Shown in pieces: positions 7,065 to 14,088 of a DNA stretch of 14,852 nt (its first letter is position 1; each line of letters starts with the position of its first letter). Source of the DNA: Rubrivivax sp. (lineage in GTDB: Bacteria; Pseudomonadota; Gammaproteobacteria; Burkholderiales; Burkholderiaceae_C); assembly GCA_020851615.1 (NCBI GenBank), contig JADZCL010000289.1, positions 1 to 14,852 on the forward strand, read 5' to 3'. The notes under the pieces were generated by a model. The model worked only from the letters and a program-made list of their open reading frames with translations. It was not told where the DNA came from and searched no databases. A program made the translations under genes and the position numbers.

Positions 7065-8174
7065 ATGAACGAGCGCATCGTCGACGGCTTTGCGCAGAGC
7101 TACGGCGAGGCCCGCAGCAAGTTCCTGGCGGCCGCGGAACTCGCCGGCCTTGAGCTGCACGCGCACCGCCACCCGCTGCGGGGCGCTGACGGTGAGGAAC
7201 TGGCGCTGGATGTGGGCCGCCTGGGCGCCCCGGACGCGCAGGCCGTGCTGGTCATCAGCAGCGCCTGCCACGGCGTGGAGGGCTTCTGCGGCTCGGGCAT
7301 CCAGGTCGCACTGCTCGCCGACCGCGAATTGCAGCAGGCCGCGGCCCACGCCGGTGTGGCCCTGCTCTTCGTGCACGGGCTCAACCCCTGGGGTTTCTCG
7401 TGGTGGCGGCGCACGACGCAGGAGAACGTCGACCTCAACCGCAACTTCGTCCCCTTCCACGGCCCGCTGCCGGTCAACGCCGACTATCTGGAGCTGGCGC
7501 ACGCGCTCGTGCCGACGAGCTGGCCGCCGCCACCGGCGGCCGAACAGGTGCTCGACAGCTTCATCGCGCGCCGCGGCATGAGGGCGTTCCAGGAAGCGAT
7601 CAGCCGCGGCCAGCACGATGACGAGCAGGGCCTGTTCTTCGCCGGGAGCGGACCGACCTGGAGCCACATCACCTGGCGCCATGTCCTGCAGGATCACGCA
7701 CGGCACTGCCGCCGCCTGGCGCTGATCGACCTGCACACGGGCCTGGGCGAGAGCGGCCACGGCGAGCGCATCTTCGCTGCACGCGACGCCGCTGCGCCGC
7801 TGGCCCGCGCGCGCGCCTGGTGGGGCGACGCGGTGACCTCGATCTACGACGGCACGTCGACCTCGGCACGGCTGTCGGGCATGATCTTCGAGGCCATCTA
7901 CGAGGAGTGCCCGCAGGCCGAGTACACGGGCATCGCACTCGAGTACGGCACGCTGCCGCTGACGCAGGTGATGCGGGCCCTGCGCGCCGACCAATGGCTC
8001 GAGAACCACCCCGAGGCGCCAGCCGCCCTGCGCCGGTCGATCAAGCGCGCCACCCGCGACGCCTTCTACACCGACACGCCGGCATGGAAGCTGCGCGTGG
8101 TCGAGCAGGCCAGGCAGGCGGTGCGGCAGGCCGTGCAGGGCCTGGCCGACACGGGTGCAGTCGCCGCAGACTGA
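7065..8174 (+). CDS. DUF2817 family protein, M14 zinc-carboxypeptidase-like
   Basis: The 369-residue protein belongs to the DUF2817 family, a distant branch of the M14 metallocarboxypeptidase fold with no settled substrate. Motifs in the expected order are S-A-C-H-G-V-E-G-F (66-74, with His69 and Glu72 as likely zinc ligands), V-D-L-N-R-N-F (122-128, substrate carboxylate binding in M14 enzymes), L-I-D-L-H-T-G-L-G (220-228, third zinc ligand His224) and L-E-Y-G-T (292-296, catalytic-glutamate position Glu293). No signal peptide is seen. Two starts are possible: ATG 7065 has GGAG (7055-7058) 6 nt upstream and is preferred; ATG 7053 adds M-E-S-S. The gene follows the M20 hydrolase by only 26 nt, so the two are probably co-transcribed. 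They may act in sequence on peptides or acyl-amino acids; that link is inference. Confidence 0.88.
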   Translation: MNERIVDGFAQSYGEARSKFLAAAELAGLELHAHRHPLRGADGEELALDVGRLGAPDAQAVLVISSACHGVEGFCGSGIQVALLADRELQQAAAHAGVALLFVHGLNPWGFSWWRRTTQENVDLNRNFVPFHGPLPVNADYLELAHALVPTSWPPPPAAEQVLDSFIARRGMRAFQEAISRGQHDDEQGLFFAGSGPTWSHITWRHVLQDHARHCRRLALIDLHTGLGESGHGERIFAARDAAAPLARARAWWGDAVTSIYDGTSTSARLSGMIFEAIYEECPQAEYTGIALEYGTLPLTQVMRALRADQWLENHPEAPAALRRSIKRATRDAFYTDTPAWKLRVVEQARQAVRQAVQGLADTGAVAAD

Positions 8175-8206
8175 ATTCGCCAGCCACTCCCCAAGCCGAT
8201 CCCGCA

Positions 8207-9238
8207 ATGGACTCGCTGACGCAGATCGCGCTCGGCGCAGCGGTCAGCGTTGCGGTCATGCGCCGGCGCACCGCGGTGTGGAAGGCCGCGCTCTGGGGCG
8301 CGGTGGCCGGGACGCTGCCGGACCTGGACGTGTTCATCGACCACGGCGACCCGATCCTGAACATGGTGCTGCACCGGGCGCATTCACATGCGCTCTTGTG
8401 GCTGACGCTCCTTGCCCTGCCACTCACGGCCGCCGTCACCCGCTTGCACGGCGAGGGCGCGCTGTGGCGACGTTGGGGCCTGGCACTCTGGCTGGCGCTG
8501 GTCACGCATCCGCTGCTGGACACGCTCACCATCTACGGCACACAGCTGGCGCAGCCCTTCAGCAGCCATCCGTTCGCCGTTGGCAGCGTGTTCATCATCG
8601 ACCCCCTGGTGACGCTGCCCTGGCTGTTCGGCGTGGCCTGGGCGCTGGCGCGCCGCGGCCAGGCCGCCAGCCTGCGCGCCAACGACGTCGGCCTGCTGCT
8701 CGGTGTCCTGTACCTGGCGGCGGGGGTGCTGGCGCAGCACACCGTGCGCAACGAGGCGCTGCTCGCACTGCGCGCACAAGGCCTGCCGCAGTTGCGCAGC
8801 GAACAGCTGCTCGTCACGCCGGCCGGCTTCAGCGTGCTGCTGTGGCGCGTGGTCGCGCTGGACGGCGCGCATTTCCTCGAGGGCTACCGGTCGTTGCTGG
8901 ATCCACCGGGCCCGCTGCACGTCGAGCGCTACGCGCGCGGCGCCGCCTTGGACGCCGCACTGGGCACACTCGCCGACACCAACGCTCAGGCCGCGCGCGT
9001 GCGTGCCTTCAGCCACGGTTTCTACAAGGTCGACGAGGCAGACCGGCTGGTGCGCATCTGCGATCTGCGCATGGGCGCGCAGCCGCACTACAGCTTCTGC
9101 TTCGCGCTGGCACGTCGTGCCAGCCCGTTGCGGCCGCTGCCGGCGCCGTTGGCAGTGGGGAGTCGGGTCGATCTGCAACGCGCCCTGCCCTGGTTCTGGG
9201 CTCGCCTGCGTGGGCAGCCGGTGGCGCCGCCGAACTGA
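8207..9238 (+). CDS. Membrane-bound metal-dependent hydrolase-like protein (YdjM/DUF457 family)
   Basis: This 343-residue inner-membrane protein matches the YdjM/DUF457 family, annotated as putative metal-dependent hydrolases without a proven reaction. The N-terminal half carries the family motifs M-D-S-L-T-Q-I-A-L-G-A-A at the start, P-D-L-D (38-41), H-R-A-H-S-H (56-61), T-H-P-L-L-D (100-105) and I-D-P (131-133). Its His and Asp residues are candidate metal ligands. Hydrophobic segments are seen near residues 62-78, 90-105, 128-148 and 161-177. The C-terminal half (about 180-343) looks soluble and is poorly conserved. ATG 8207 begins the family motif exactly, 32 nt after the DUF2817 stop, without a clear ribosome site, which suggests it is the last gene of the M20-DUF2817 unit. 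E. coli YdjM is LexA-controlled, but no LexA-like box is visible here. Confidence 0.87.
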   Translation: MDSLTQIALGAAVSVAVMRRRTAVWKAALWGAVAGTLPDLDVFIDHGDPILNMVLHRAHSHALLWLTLLALPLTAAVTRLHGEGALWRRWGLALWLALVTHPLLDTLTIYGTQLAQPFSSHPFAVGSVFIIDPLVTLPWLFGVAWALARRGQAASLRANDVGLLLGVLYLAAGVLAQHTVRNEALLALRAQGLPQLRSEQLLVTPAGFSVLLWRVVALDGAHFLEGYRSLLDPPGPLHVERYARGAALDAALGTLADTNAQAARVRAFSHGFYKVDEADRLVRICDLRMGAQPHYSFCFALARRASPLRPLPAPLAVGSRVDLQRALPWFWARLRGQPVAPPN

Positions 9239-9242
9239 GCGT

Positions 9243-9306
9243 CAAGGCCTGCGCCTTGCACCGTTCGCTGCGCAAGTCGTGCGTCGTGCAAGGCGGGGAA
9301 ACCCGC
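9243..9306. repeat. Competing inverted repeats with a tandem 7-mer, upstream of livK
   Basis: Three strands share one complement. CAAGGC (9243-9248) can pair with GCCTTG (9253-9258) over a 4-nt loop. Alternatively GCCTTGCAC (9253-9261) can pair with GTGCAAGGC (9286-9294), a perfect 9-bp repeat with a 24-nt loop. The tail of the second structure overlaps a third hairpin, GCGGG-GAAA-CCCGC (9293-9306), with a GNRA-type loop. GTCGTGC is repeated exactly in tandem at 9276-9289. The block begins 4 nt after the YdjM-like stop. It may be a transcript terminator region, a degenerate palindromic repeat or a switchable RNA structure. No T-run follows. Confidence 0.5.
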
Positions 9307-9349
9307 AACCCTTCTTGGGTGGCCCGGCGAAAACCCGATCCAGATCAAA

Positions 9350-9377
9350 TTCAATACTGGCATCGGCTTACCATAAT
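9350..9377 (+). promoter_or_regulatory. Candidate promoter of the liv operon
   Basis: CATAAT (9372-9377) matches the -10 consensus at five of six positions. TTCAAT (9350-9355) lies 16 nt before it and is a weak -35 (three of six). This is the most A/T-rich patch of the 249-bp spacer before livK. Transcription would start near 9384, giving a roughly 100-nt leader before the livK ATG. Confidence 0.4.
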
Positions 9378-9400
9378 GCGCCCGCTGTCCCCGTGGCGAC

Positions 9401-9419
9401 GGAGGCGGCGGGGGCCTCC
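9401..9419 (+). repeat. Hairpin in the livK leader
   Basis: GGAGGC (9401-9406) and GCCTCC (9414-9419) form a perfect 6-bp stem with a 7-nt G-rich loop, followed by TCTT. It lies inside the predicted livK 5'UTR, 68 nt before the start codon. The stem hides a GGAGG that resembles a ribosome site but has no start codon at useful spacing. It could be an attenuator-like or mRNA-protecting hairpin; the T-run is too short for a confident terminator. Confidence 0.3.
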
Positions 9420-9487
9420 TCTTCACGCAGACCGGGCGCAGGCGCTCTTGCCGGCGTGGCCGCGCACCGCATCCAAGGAGACATCAG

Positions 9488-10648
9488 ATGAGTCTTGTCC
9501 ATTCCGCACTGCGCCTGATCGGCACGAGCAGCTTCGCTGCCGTCATGGCTCTTGGCGCCGTCGGTGCCAAGGCACAGGCGCCGATCCGCGTTGGCGCCTT
9601 CCTTGCCGTCACCGGCCCGGCCTCGTTCCTCGGCGACCCCGAGGAGAAGACACTCAAGATGCTGGTCGACCAGACCAACGCCGCGGGCGGCGTGCTCGGC
9701 CGCAAGATCGAACTCATCTCCTACGACTCCGCCGGCGACGCCGAGAAGGCGCGTACCTTCACCAAGCGCTTGATCGAGCAGGACAAGGTCGACGTGCTGA
9801 TCGGCGGCTCCTCCACCGGCGAGACCATGGCCGCGGTGCCGCTGGCCGAACAAGCCGGCGTGCCCTTCATCTCCCTGGCCGGGGCCGTGGTCATCATCGA
9901 GCCGGTGAAGAAGTGGGTCTTCAAGACCCCGCACACCGACCGCATGGCCTGCCAGAAGATCTTCGTCGACATGAAGGCGCGCGGCTTCACCAAGGCCGCC
10001 CTGATCTCGGGCAGCGGTGGCTTCGACAAGTCGATGCGCGCCGAGTGCCTGAAGGTCGCGCCCACTGACGGCATCCAGATCGTCGCCGACGAGACCTATG
10101 GCGCTGCCGACACCGACATGACCGCGCAGCTCACCAAGATCAAGGGCAGCGGCGCGCAGGCCGTGCTCAACGCCGGCTTCGGCCAGGGTCCGGCCATCGT
10201 CACGCGCAACTACAAGCAGCTCGGCCTGTCGCAGCCGCTGTACCAGTCGCACGGCGTCGCCTCCAAGGAGTTCATCAAGCTCTCGGGTGACGCCGCCGAA
10301 GGCGTGCGCCTGCCCGCAGCAGCCCTGCTGGTGGCCGACATCCTGCCGGCCAACGACCCGCAGAAGGGCGTCGTCACCAAGTACACCCAGGACTACGGCG
10401 CGCGCTACAAGTCCGACGTCTCCACGTTCGGCGGTCACGCCTACGACGGCTTCATGATCGCCATCAACGCGATGAAGGCCGCCAACAGCACCGACCACGC
10501 CAAGGTGCGCGACGCGATCGAGGCGACCAAGGGCTACGTCGGCACCGGCGGCGTCGTGAACATGTCGCCCACCGACCACATGGGCCTGGACCTGAGCGCC
10601 TTCCGCATGCTCGAGGTGCGCAACGGCACCTGGACGCTGGTGAAGTAA
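9488..10648 (+). CDS. livK: Branched-chain/hydrophobic amino acid ABC transporter, periplasmic binding protein
   Basis: This is the periplasmic receptor (Peripla_BP_6 family) that delivers ligand to the LivHMGF importer encoded just downstream. The 386-residue precursor has a signal peptide: a basic n-region, a hydrophobic core about residues 14-27, and A-K-A or A-Q-A cleavage after residue 29 or 31. The mature protein starts with I-R-V-G-A-F-L-A-V-T-G-P (33-44), the usual first strand. It has G-G-V-L-G-R-K-I-E-L (67-76), the ligand-loop G-G-S-S-T-G-E-T (106-113) and Y-D-G-F near 320. AAGGAG (9475-9480), 7 nt before ATG 9488, is the strongest ribosome site in the operon, as expected for the most abundant component. 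Family members bind leucine-type amino acids but also amides, urea or aromatic acids, so the ligand is not certain. Confidence 0.93.
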   Translation: MSLVHSALRLIGTSSFAAVMALGAVGAKAQAPIRVGAFLAVTGPASFLGDPEEKTLKMLVDQTNAAGGVLGRKIELISYDSAGDAEKARTFTKRLIEQDKVDVLIGGSSTGETMAAVPLAEQAGVPFISLAGAVVIIEPVKKWVFKTPHTDRMACQKIFVDMKARGFTKAALISGSGGFDKSMRAECLKVAPTDGIQIVADETYGAADTDMTAQLTKIKGSGAQAVLNAGFGQGPAIVTRNYKQLGLSQPLYQSHGVASKEFIKLSGDAAEGVRLPAAALLVADILPANDPQKGVVTKYTQDYGARYKSDVSTFGGHAYDGFMIAINAMKAANSTDHAKVRDAIEATKGYVGTGGVVNMSPTDHMGLDLSAFRMLEVRNGTWTLVK

Positions 10649-10663
10649 GGCGCAGCAGGCGCC
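10649..10663 (+). repeat. Hairpin directly after the livK stop
   Basis: GGCGC (10649-10653) and GCGCC (10659-10663) form a perfect stem starting at the first base after the livK stop codon, with an AGCAG loop. No T-run follows and livH lies 49 nt downstream. In binding-protein transporters such intercistronic hairpins often protect the 3' end of the receptor mRNA and lower permease expression. That role is inferred from position. Confidence 0.4.
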
Positions 10664-10712
10664 CTGCGGCCACGCACCTCCCTCCCCTGCTGCTCGACCG
10701 AGGTTCACAGAA

Positions 10713-11588
10713 ATGGGCGGTGCCTGGCTCCAGTTCCTTGCCTCCGGCCTCACGGCCGGAGCCATCTACGCGCTCATCGCGCTGGGCTTCTCGATCATCT
10801 ACAACACCTGCCACGCGATCAACTTCGCGCAGGGCGAGTTCGTGATGGTCGGCGGCATGAGCGCGGTGAGCTTCGTCGCGCTGGGTCTGCCGCTGGTGGC
10901 GGCGGTGCCGCTGGCAGTGGCCGCGGCGATGATCGTTGGCCTGCTCGTCGAGCGGCTGGCCATCGAGCCCGCACACGGCAACGACGTCGTCACGCTGATC
11001 ATCGTCACCATCGGTGTCTCGCTCTTCCTGCGCGGCCTGGCGCAGGTCGTCTGGGGCAAGGGCATCCATGCGCTGCCGGCCTTCAGCGGCCAGGACCCGA
11101 TCGCCTTCTTCGGCGCCACGCTGGTGCCGCAGAGCCTGTGGGTGATCGGCGGCACGGTGATCGCGGTCGTGCTGCTGGGCCTGTTCTTCAACCGCACGCT
11201 GTTCGGCAAGGCGATGCAGGCCACGGCGCAGAACACGCTGGCGGCCCGGCTGATGGGCATCGACACGCGCATCATCATGCGCGTGAGCTTCGCGCTGGCG
11301 GCGCTGCTTGGCGCGCTGGGTGGCGTGCTGACCGCGCCGATCACGCTCACCTCGGCGGAGATCGGCATCATGCTGGGCCTCAAGGGCTTCGCAGCGGCCA
11401 TGCTCGGCGGCCTGGGCAGCTTCGCCGGCGCGGTTGCCGGTGGCTTGCTCCTGGGCCTGATCGAAGCCTTCGGCGCGGGCTTCCTCTCCTCGGCCTACAA
11501 GGACGTCATCGCCTTCGTGATGATCCTCGTGGTGCTGTTCTTCCTGCCCACCGGGCTTGTCGGAGCGCGCAGTGGCGACCGGGTCTGA
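10713..11588 (+). CDS. livH: Branched-chain amino acid ABC transporter permease LivH
   Basis: LivH is one of the two inner-membrane permeases of the hydrophobic amino acid importer and pairs with LivM to form the channel. The 291 residues are the usual length and almost entirely hydrophobic, consistent with about eight membrane helices. Family marks include the N-terminal G-L-T-A-G-A-I-Y-A-L-I-A-L-G (12-25), I-N-F-A-Q-G-E-F-V-M-V-G (36-47), and the cytoplasmic loop region G-L-K-G-F-A-A-A-M-L-G-G-L-G-S (222-236) that contacts the ATPase. A short ribosome site, GAGG (10700-10703), lies 9 nt before the ATG. The 64-nt gap after livK holds the post-livK hairpin. The last 17 nt overlap livM. Confidence 0.95.
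   Translation: MGGAWLQFLASGLTAGAIYALIALGFSIIYNTCHAINFAQGEFVMVGGMSAVSFVALGLPLVAAVPLAVAAAMIVGLLVERLAIEPAHGNDVVTLIIVTIGVSLFLRGLAQVVWGKGIHALPAFSGQDPIAFFGATLVPQSLWVIGGTVIAVVLLGLFFNRTLFGKAMQATAQNTLAARLMGIDTRIIMRVSFALAALLGALGGVLTAPITLTSAEIGIMLGLKGFAAAMLGGLGSFAGAVAGGLLLGLIEAFGAGFLSSAYKDVIAFVMILVVLFFLPTGLVGARSGDRV
11562..11565 (+). promoter_or_regulatory. Ribosome binding site inside livH that sets the livM start
   Basis: GGAG lies 6 nt before GTG 11572 and inside the livH coding end. The upstream alternative start TTG 11557 has no such site. This decides in favour of GTG 11572 as the livM start and implies translational coupling of the two permeases. Confidence 0.6.
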
Positions 11589-12561
11589 TTCTTCGCCCAG
11601 CGGCCGCACGGCCGCAGGATCCCTGCGCGCGGGTCGCACGCGGGCGCTGGTGCTGCTGGCGGCGTTGCTCGTCGTCGTGCCCTTCCTGTTCCCCAACAGC
11701 TACTTCTACGAAGTGGCGGTCCTGGTGATCCTGAACGCGGTCGTCTGCCTGGGCCTGAACCTGTTGATCGGCTACGCGGGGCAGATCAGCCTGGGCCACG
11801 CGGCCTTCTTCGCGCTCGGCGGCTACGGCAGTGCCCTGCTGGCCACGCGTTACGGCTGGCCGACCTGGCTGTCGCTTGCGACCGCGGTCGCCGCCATCGG
11901 CGTGCTGGCCGCCATCGTCGGCAAGCCCACGCTTCGCTTCAAGGGCCACTACCTGGCGATGGCCACGCTGGGCCTGGGGATCATCGTCAACCTGGTGCTG
12001 ACCAACGAGGACCGCCTGACCGGCGGCCCCGACGGCATGAGCGTGCCGCCGCTGGTCATCCTCGGCTTCACGCTGGCCGGCGAAAAGCTCTGGTACGGCA
12101 TCGCCGCGGCGGTGCTGTGGGCGTCCGTGTGGCTGGCCACCAACCTGATCGACTCGCCGGTGGGGCGCGCCTTGCGCGCCGTGCACGGCTCCGAGGTCGC
12201 CGGCGAGACGGTGGGCATCGTGATTGCACGCTGGAAGCTGGCGGTGTTCGTCATCTCGGCGGTTCTGGCCGCGCTCTCGGGCGCGTTGATGGCGCACTAC
12301 TCGGGCTTCATCACGCCGTCCAAGTCGTCCTTCCTGCACTCGGTCGAACTGGTCATCATGGTCGTCTTCGGCGGCATGGCATCGATCTGGGGCGCACTCG
12401 TCGGCGCAGCGATCCTGACGCTGCTGCCGCAGTTGCTGACCGTCTTCAAGGACTACGAGACGATGGTCTTCGGCGGCGTGCTGGTGGCCACGATGATCTT
12501 CTTCCCGCGCGGGGTCGTGCCCACCCTGGCGCGCCTTTGGGCGCGCCGCCCGGGATCGTGA
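11572..12561 (+). CDS. livM: Branched-chain amino acid ABC transporter permease LivM
   Basis: LivM is the second permease of the importer. The 329-residue product has a polar N-terminal tail of about 24 residues, then a series of membrane helices beginning near residue 25. Family motifs are clear: G-Y-A-G-Q-I-S-L-G-H-A-A-F (67-79), L-R-F-K-G-H-Y-L-A-M-A-T-L-G (121-134), L-T-G-G-P-D-G (149-155) and the C-terminal V-V-F-G-G-M-A-S-I-W-G (264-274) that includes the ATPase-coupling loop. The gene starts at GTG 11572 with a GGAG ribosome site inside livH and overlaps livH by 17 nt. TTG 11557 is a poorer in-frame alternative adding five residues. livG begins 7 nt after the stop, so translation is probably coupled on both sides. 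Confidence 0.94.
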   Translation: MATGSDSSPSGRTAAGSLRAGRTRALVLLAALLVVVPFLFPNSYFYEVAVLVILNAVVCLGLNLLIGYAGQISLGHAAFFALGGYGSALLATRYGWPTWLSLATAVAAIGVLAAIVGKPTLRFKGHYLAMATLGLGIIVNLVLTNEDRLTGGPDGMSVPPLVILGFTLAGEKLWYGIAAAVLWASVWLATNLIDSPVGRALRAVHGSEVAGETVGIVIARWKLAVFVISAVLAALSGALMAHYSGFITPSKSSFLHSVELVIMVVFGGMASIWGALVGAAILTLLPQLLTVFKDYETMVFGGVLVATMIFFPRGVVPTLARLWARRPGS

Positions 12562-12568
12562 GCACCCG

Positions 12569-13384
12569 ATGAGTCTCCTCTCCGTCAATGGACTGGCCAA
12601 GCGCTTCGGCGGCGTGCGCGTGCTGGAGGGCATCACCTTCGCCGTCGAGCCCGGGCAGATCTACTCGATCATCGGCCCCAACGGCGCCGGCAAGACGACG
12701 CTGCTGAACATGCTGACCGGCATCTACCGGCCCGATGCCGGCGCGATCCAATTCGCCGGCACCGACCTCACCGGACAGCCCACGCACCGCTTCGCTGCCG
12801 CCGGACTGGCCCGCACCTTCCAGAACCTGCAGATCTTCTTCAACATGAGCGCGCTGGACAACGTGATGACCGGGCGCCACCTGCGTCAGCGCTGCGCACT
12901 GCTGCCCTCGCTGCTGCGCACGCCGGCGATGGCGCGCGACGAAGCCCGCTGCCGTGCCGACTCGATCGCCCTGATGGAGCGCGTGGGTCTGGGCGCCTAC
13001 ATCGATTCGGCCTCCGACACCCTGCCCTACGGCGCGCTCAAGCGCCTTGAGATCGCCCGCGCACTGGCCACCGAACCCCGCCTGCTGCTGCTGGACGAGC
13101 CCGCGGCCGGCCTCAACCACACCGAGGCGCGCGAGATCGACGTCGTCGCCCGGCGTCTGGCCGCTGAGGGCACGGCGGTCGTGCTGGTCGAGCACAACAT
13201 GCACCTGGTGATGGAGATCAGCGACCGCGTGCTGGTACTCGACCACGGCGAGGTGCTTGCCGAAGGCACGCCGGCCGAAGTCAGCCGCGACGCGCGCGTG
13301 ATCGAGGCCTACCTGGGCGCCGAAGGCGCGGCATCCGCCGCCGGCGGTGGCGAAGCCCGCGACCACGGGGTGGGCGTGCAATGA
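12569..13384 (+). CDS. livG: Branched-chain amino acid ABC transporter ATP-binding protein LivG
   Basis: LivG is one of two cytoplasmic ATPases that power the LivHM channel. The 271-residue protein has Walker A G-P-N-G-A-G-K-T (36-43), the Q-loop at Gln85 (T-F-Q-N), a signature region L-P-Y-G-A-L-K-R-L-E-I-A-R-A-L (152-166), Walker B L-L-L-L-D-E-P (172-178) with catalytic Glu177, and the switch His209 in V-E-H-N. The signature has Y-G in place of S-G-G, which is normal for LivG. The longer loop after the Q-loop, with the D-N-V-M-T-G-R-H segment (97-104), also separates it from LivF. Residues about 252-271 form a Gly/Ala-rich tail without family conservation. The start follows livM by 7 nt. 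The stop overlaps the livF start in an ATGA, a classic coupling arrangement. Confidence 0.95.
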   Translation: MSLLSVNGLAKRFGGVRVLEGITFAVEPGQIYSIIGPNGAGKTTLLNMLTGIYRPDAGAIQFAGTDLTGQPTHRFAAAGLARTFQNLQIFFNMSALDNVMTGRHLRQRCALLPSLLRTPAMARDEARCRADSIALMERVGLGAYIDSASDTLPYGALKRLEIARALATEPRLLLLDEPAAGLNHTEAREIDVVARRLAAEGTAVVLVEHNMHLVMEISDRVLVLDHGEVLAEGTPAEVSRDARVIEAYLGAEGAASAAGGGEARDHGVGVQ

Positions 13385-14085
13385 CGCAGGCGATCCTCGA
13401 AGTCCAGGGTCTGGACAGCCGCTACGGGCGGGTTCCGGCGCTCACCGACATCAGTCTCGAGGTGCGGCCTGGAGAGCTGGTCGCCATCGTCGGCGCCAAT
13501 GGCGCGGGCAAGACGACGCTGATGCGCTCGATCTCCGGCGTGCAGCCGGCGACCGTGCGGACGCTGCGCTTCGACGGCCAGGACATCGCACGCGCCACGG
13601 CACGCAAGCGCGTGCAGTTGGGCATTGCCCAGGTGCCCGAAGGCCGGCAGCTCTTCCCCGCTCTCAGCGTCGAGGACAACCTGCTGCTGGGCACCTTTGC
13701 CCGTGGCTCGCGCCAGCGCCTGGAACAGATCTGCGGCATGTTCCCCATCCTCGTGCAGAAGCGCCACGATCCGGCCGGCACGCTCTCGGGCGGCCAGCAG
13801 CAGATGCTGGCCCTGGGCCGCGCGCTGATGACCGAGCCGCGGCTGCTGTTGCTGGACGAACCCAGCATGGGTCTGGCCCCGCGTCTGGTGGCTGAGGTCT
13901 TCCAGCATGTGGCCGCACTCAAGGCCGCGGGCACGACCATCATCCTGGCCGACCAGAACGCCCGCGCGGCGCTGGCGATTGCCGACCGCGGCTACGTGAT
14001 GGAGACCGGCCGCATCATCTTCGGCGGGCCGGCCAATGCCTTGTTGCACGACGAGAAGGTGCGCCAGGCCTACATGGGCATGTAG
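13381..14085 (+). CDS. livF: Branched-chain amino acid ABC transporter ATP-binding protein LivF
   Basis: LivF is the second ATPase of the importer and forms the nucleotide-binding heterodimer with LivG. The 234 residues are the family length. Walker A is G-A-N-G-A-G-K-T (38-45). The Q-loop is Gln84, followed by the typical V-P-E-G-R-Q-L-F-P (85-93). The signature is L-S-G-G-Q-Q-Q (135-141) and Walker B is L-L-L-L-D-E-P-S (155-162) with Glu160. G-L-A-P (164-167) is a LivF mark. The switch position reads L-A-D-Q-N, where LivF proteins usually have V-E-Q-N: the Gln in place of His is normal, while Asp191 for Glu is a mild departure. Translation starts at ATG 13381 inside the livG stop. The gene ends the operon, 14 nt before the convergent pgi end. 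Confidence 0.95.
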   Translation: MTQAILEVQGLDSRYGRVPALTDISLEVRPGELVAIVGANGAGKTTLMRSISGVQPATVRTLRFDGQDIARATARKRVQLGIAQVPEGRQLFPALSVEDNLLLGTFARGSRQRLEQICGMFPILVQKRHDPAGTLSGGQQQMLALGRALMTEPRLLLLDEPSMGLAPRLVAEVFQHVAALKAAGTTIILADQNARAALAIADRGYVMETGRIIFGGPANALLHDEKVRQAYMGM

Positions 14086-14088
14086 GCC

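Noticed and set aside
8175..8206. LexA box before the YdjM-like gene, as in E. coli ydjM
   Set aside because: No CTGT-N8-ACAG-like sequence is present in the spacer or nearby upstream.
9376..9487. Possible leader peptide starting at ATG 9376 ahead of livK
   Set aside because: The frame does not end before livK, is Arg/Pro-rich, and has no run of branched-chain codons as an attenuation peptide would.
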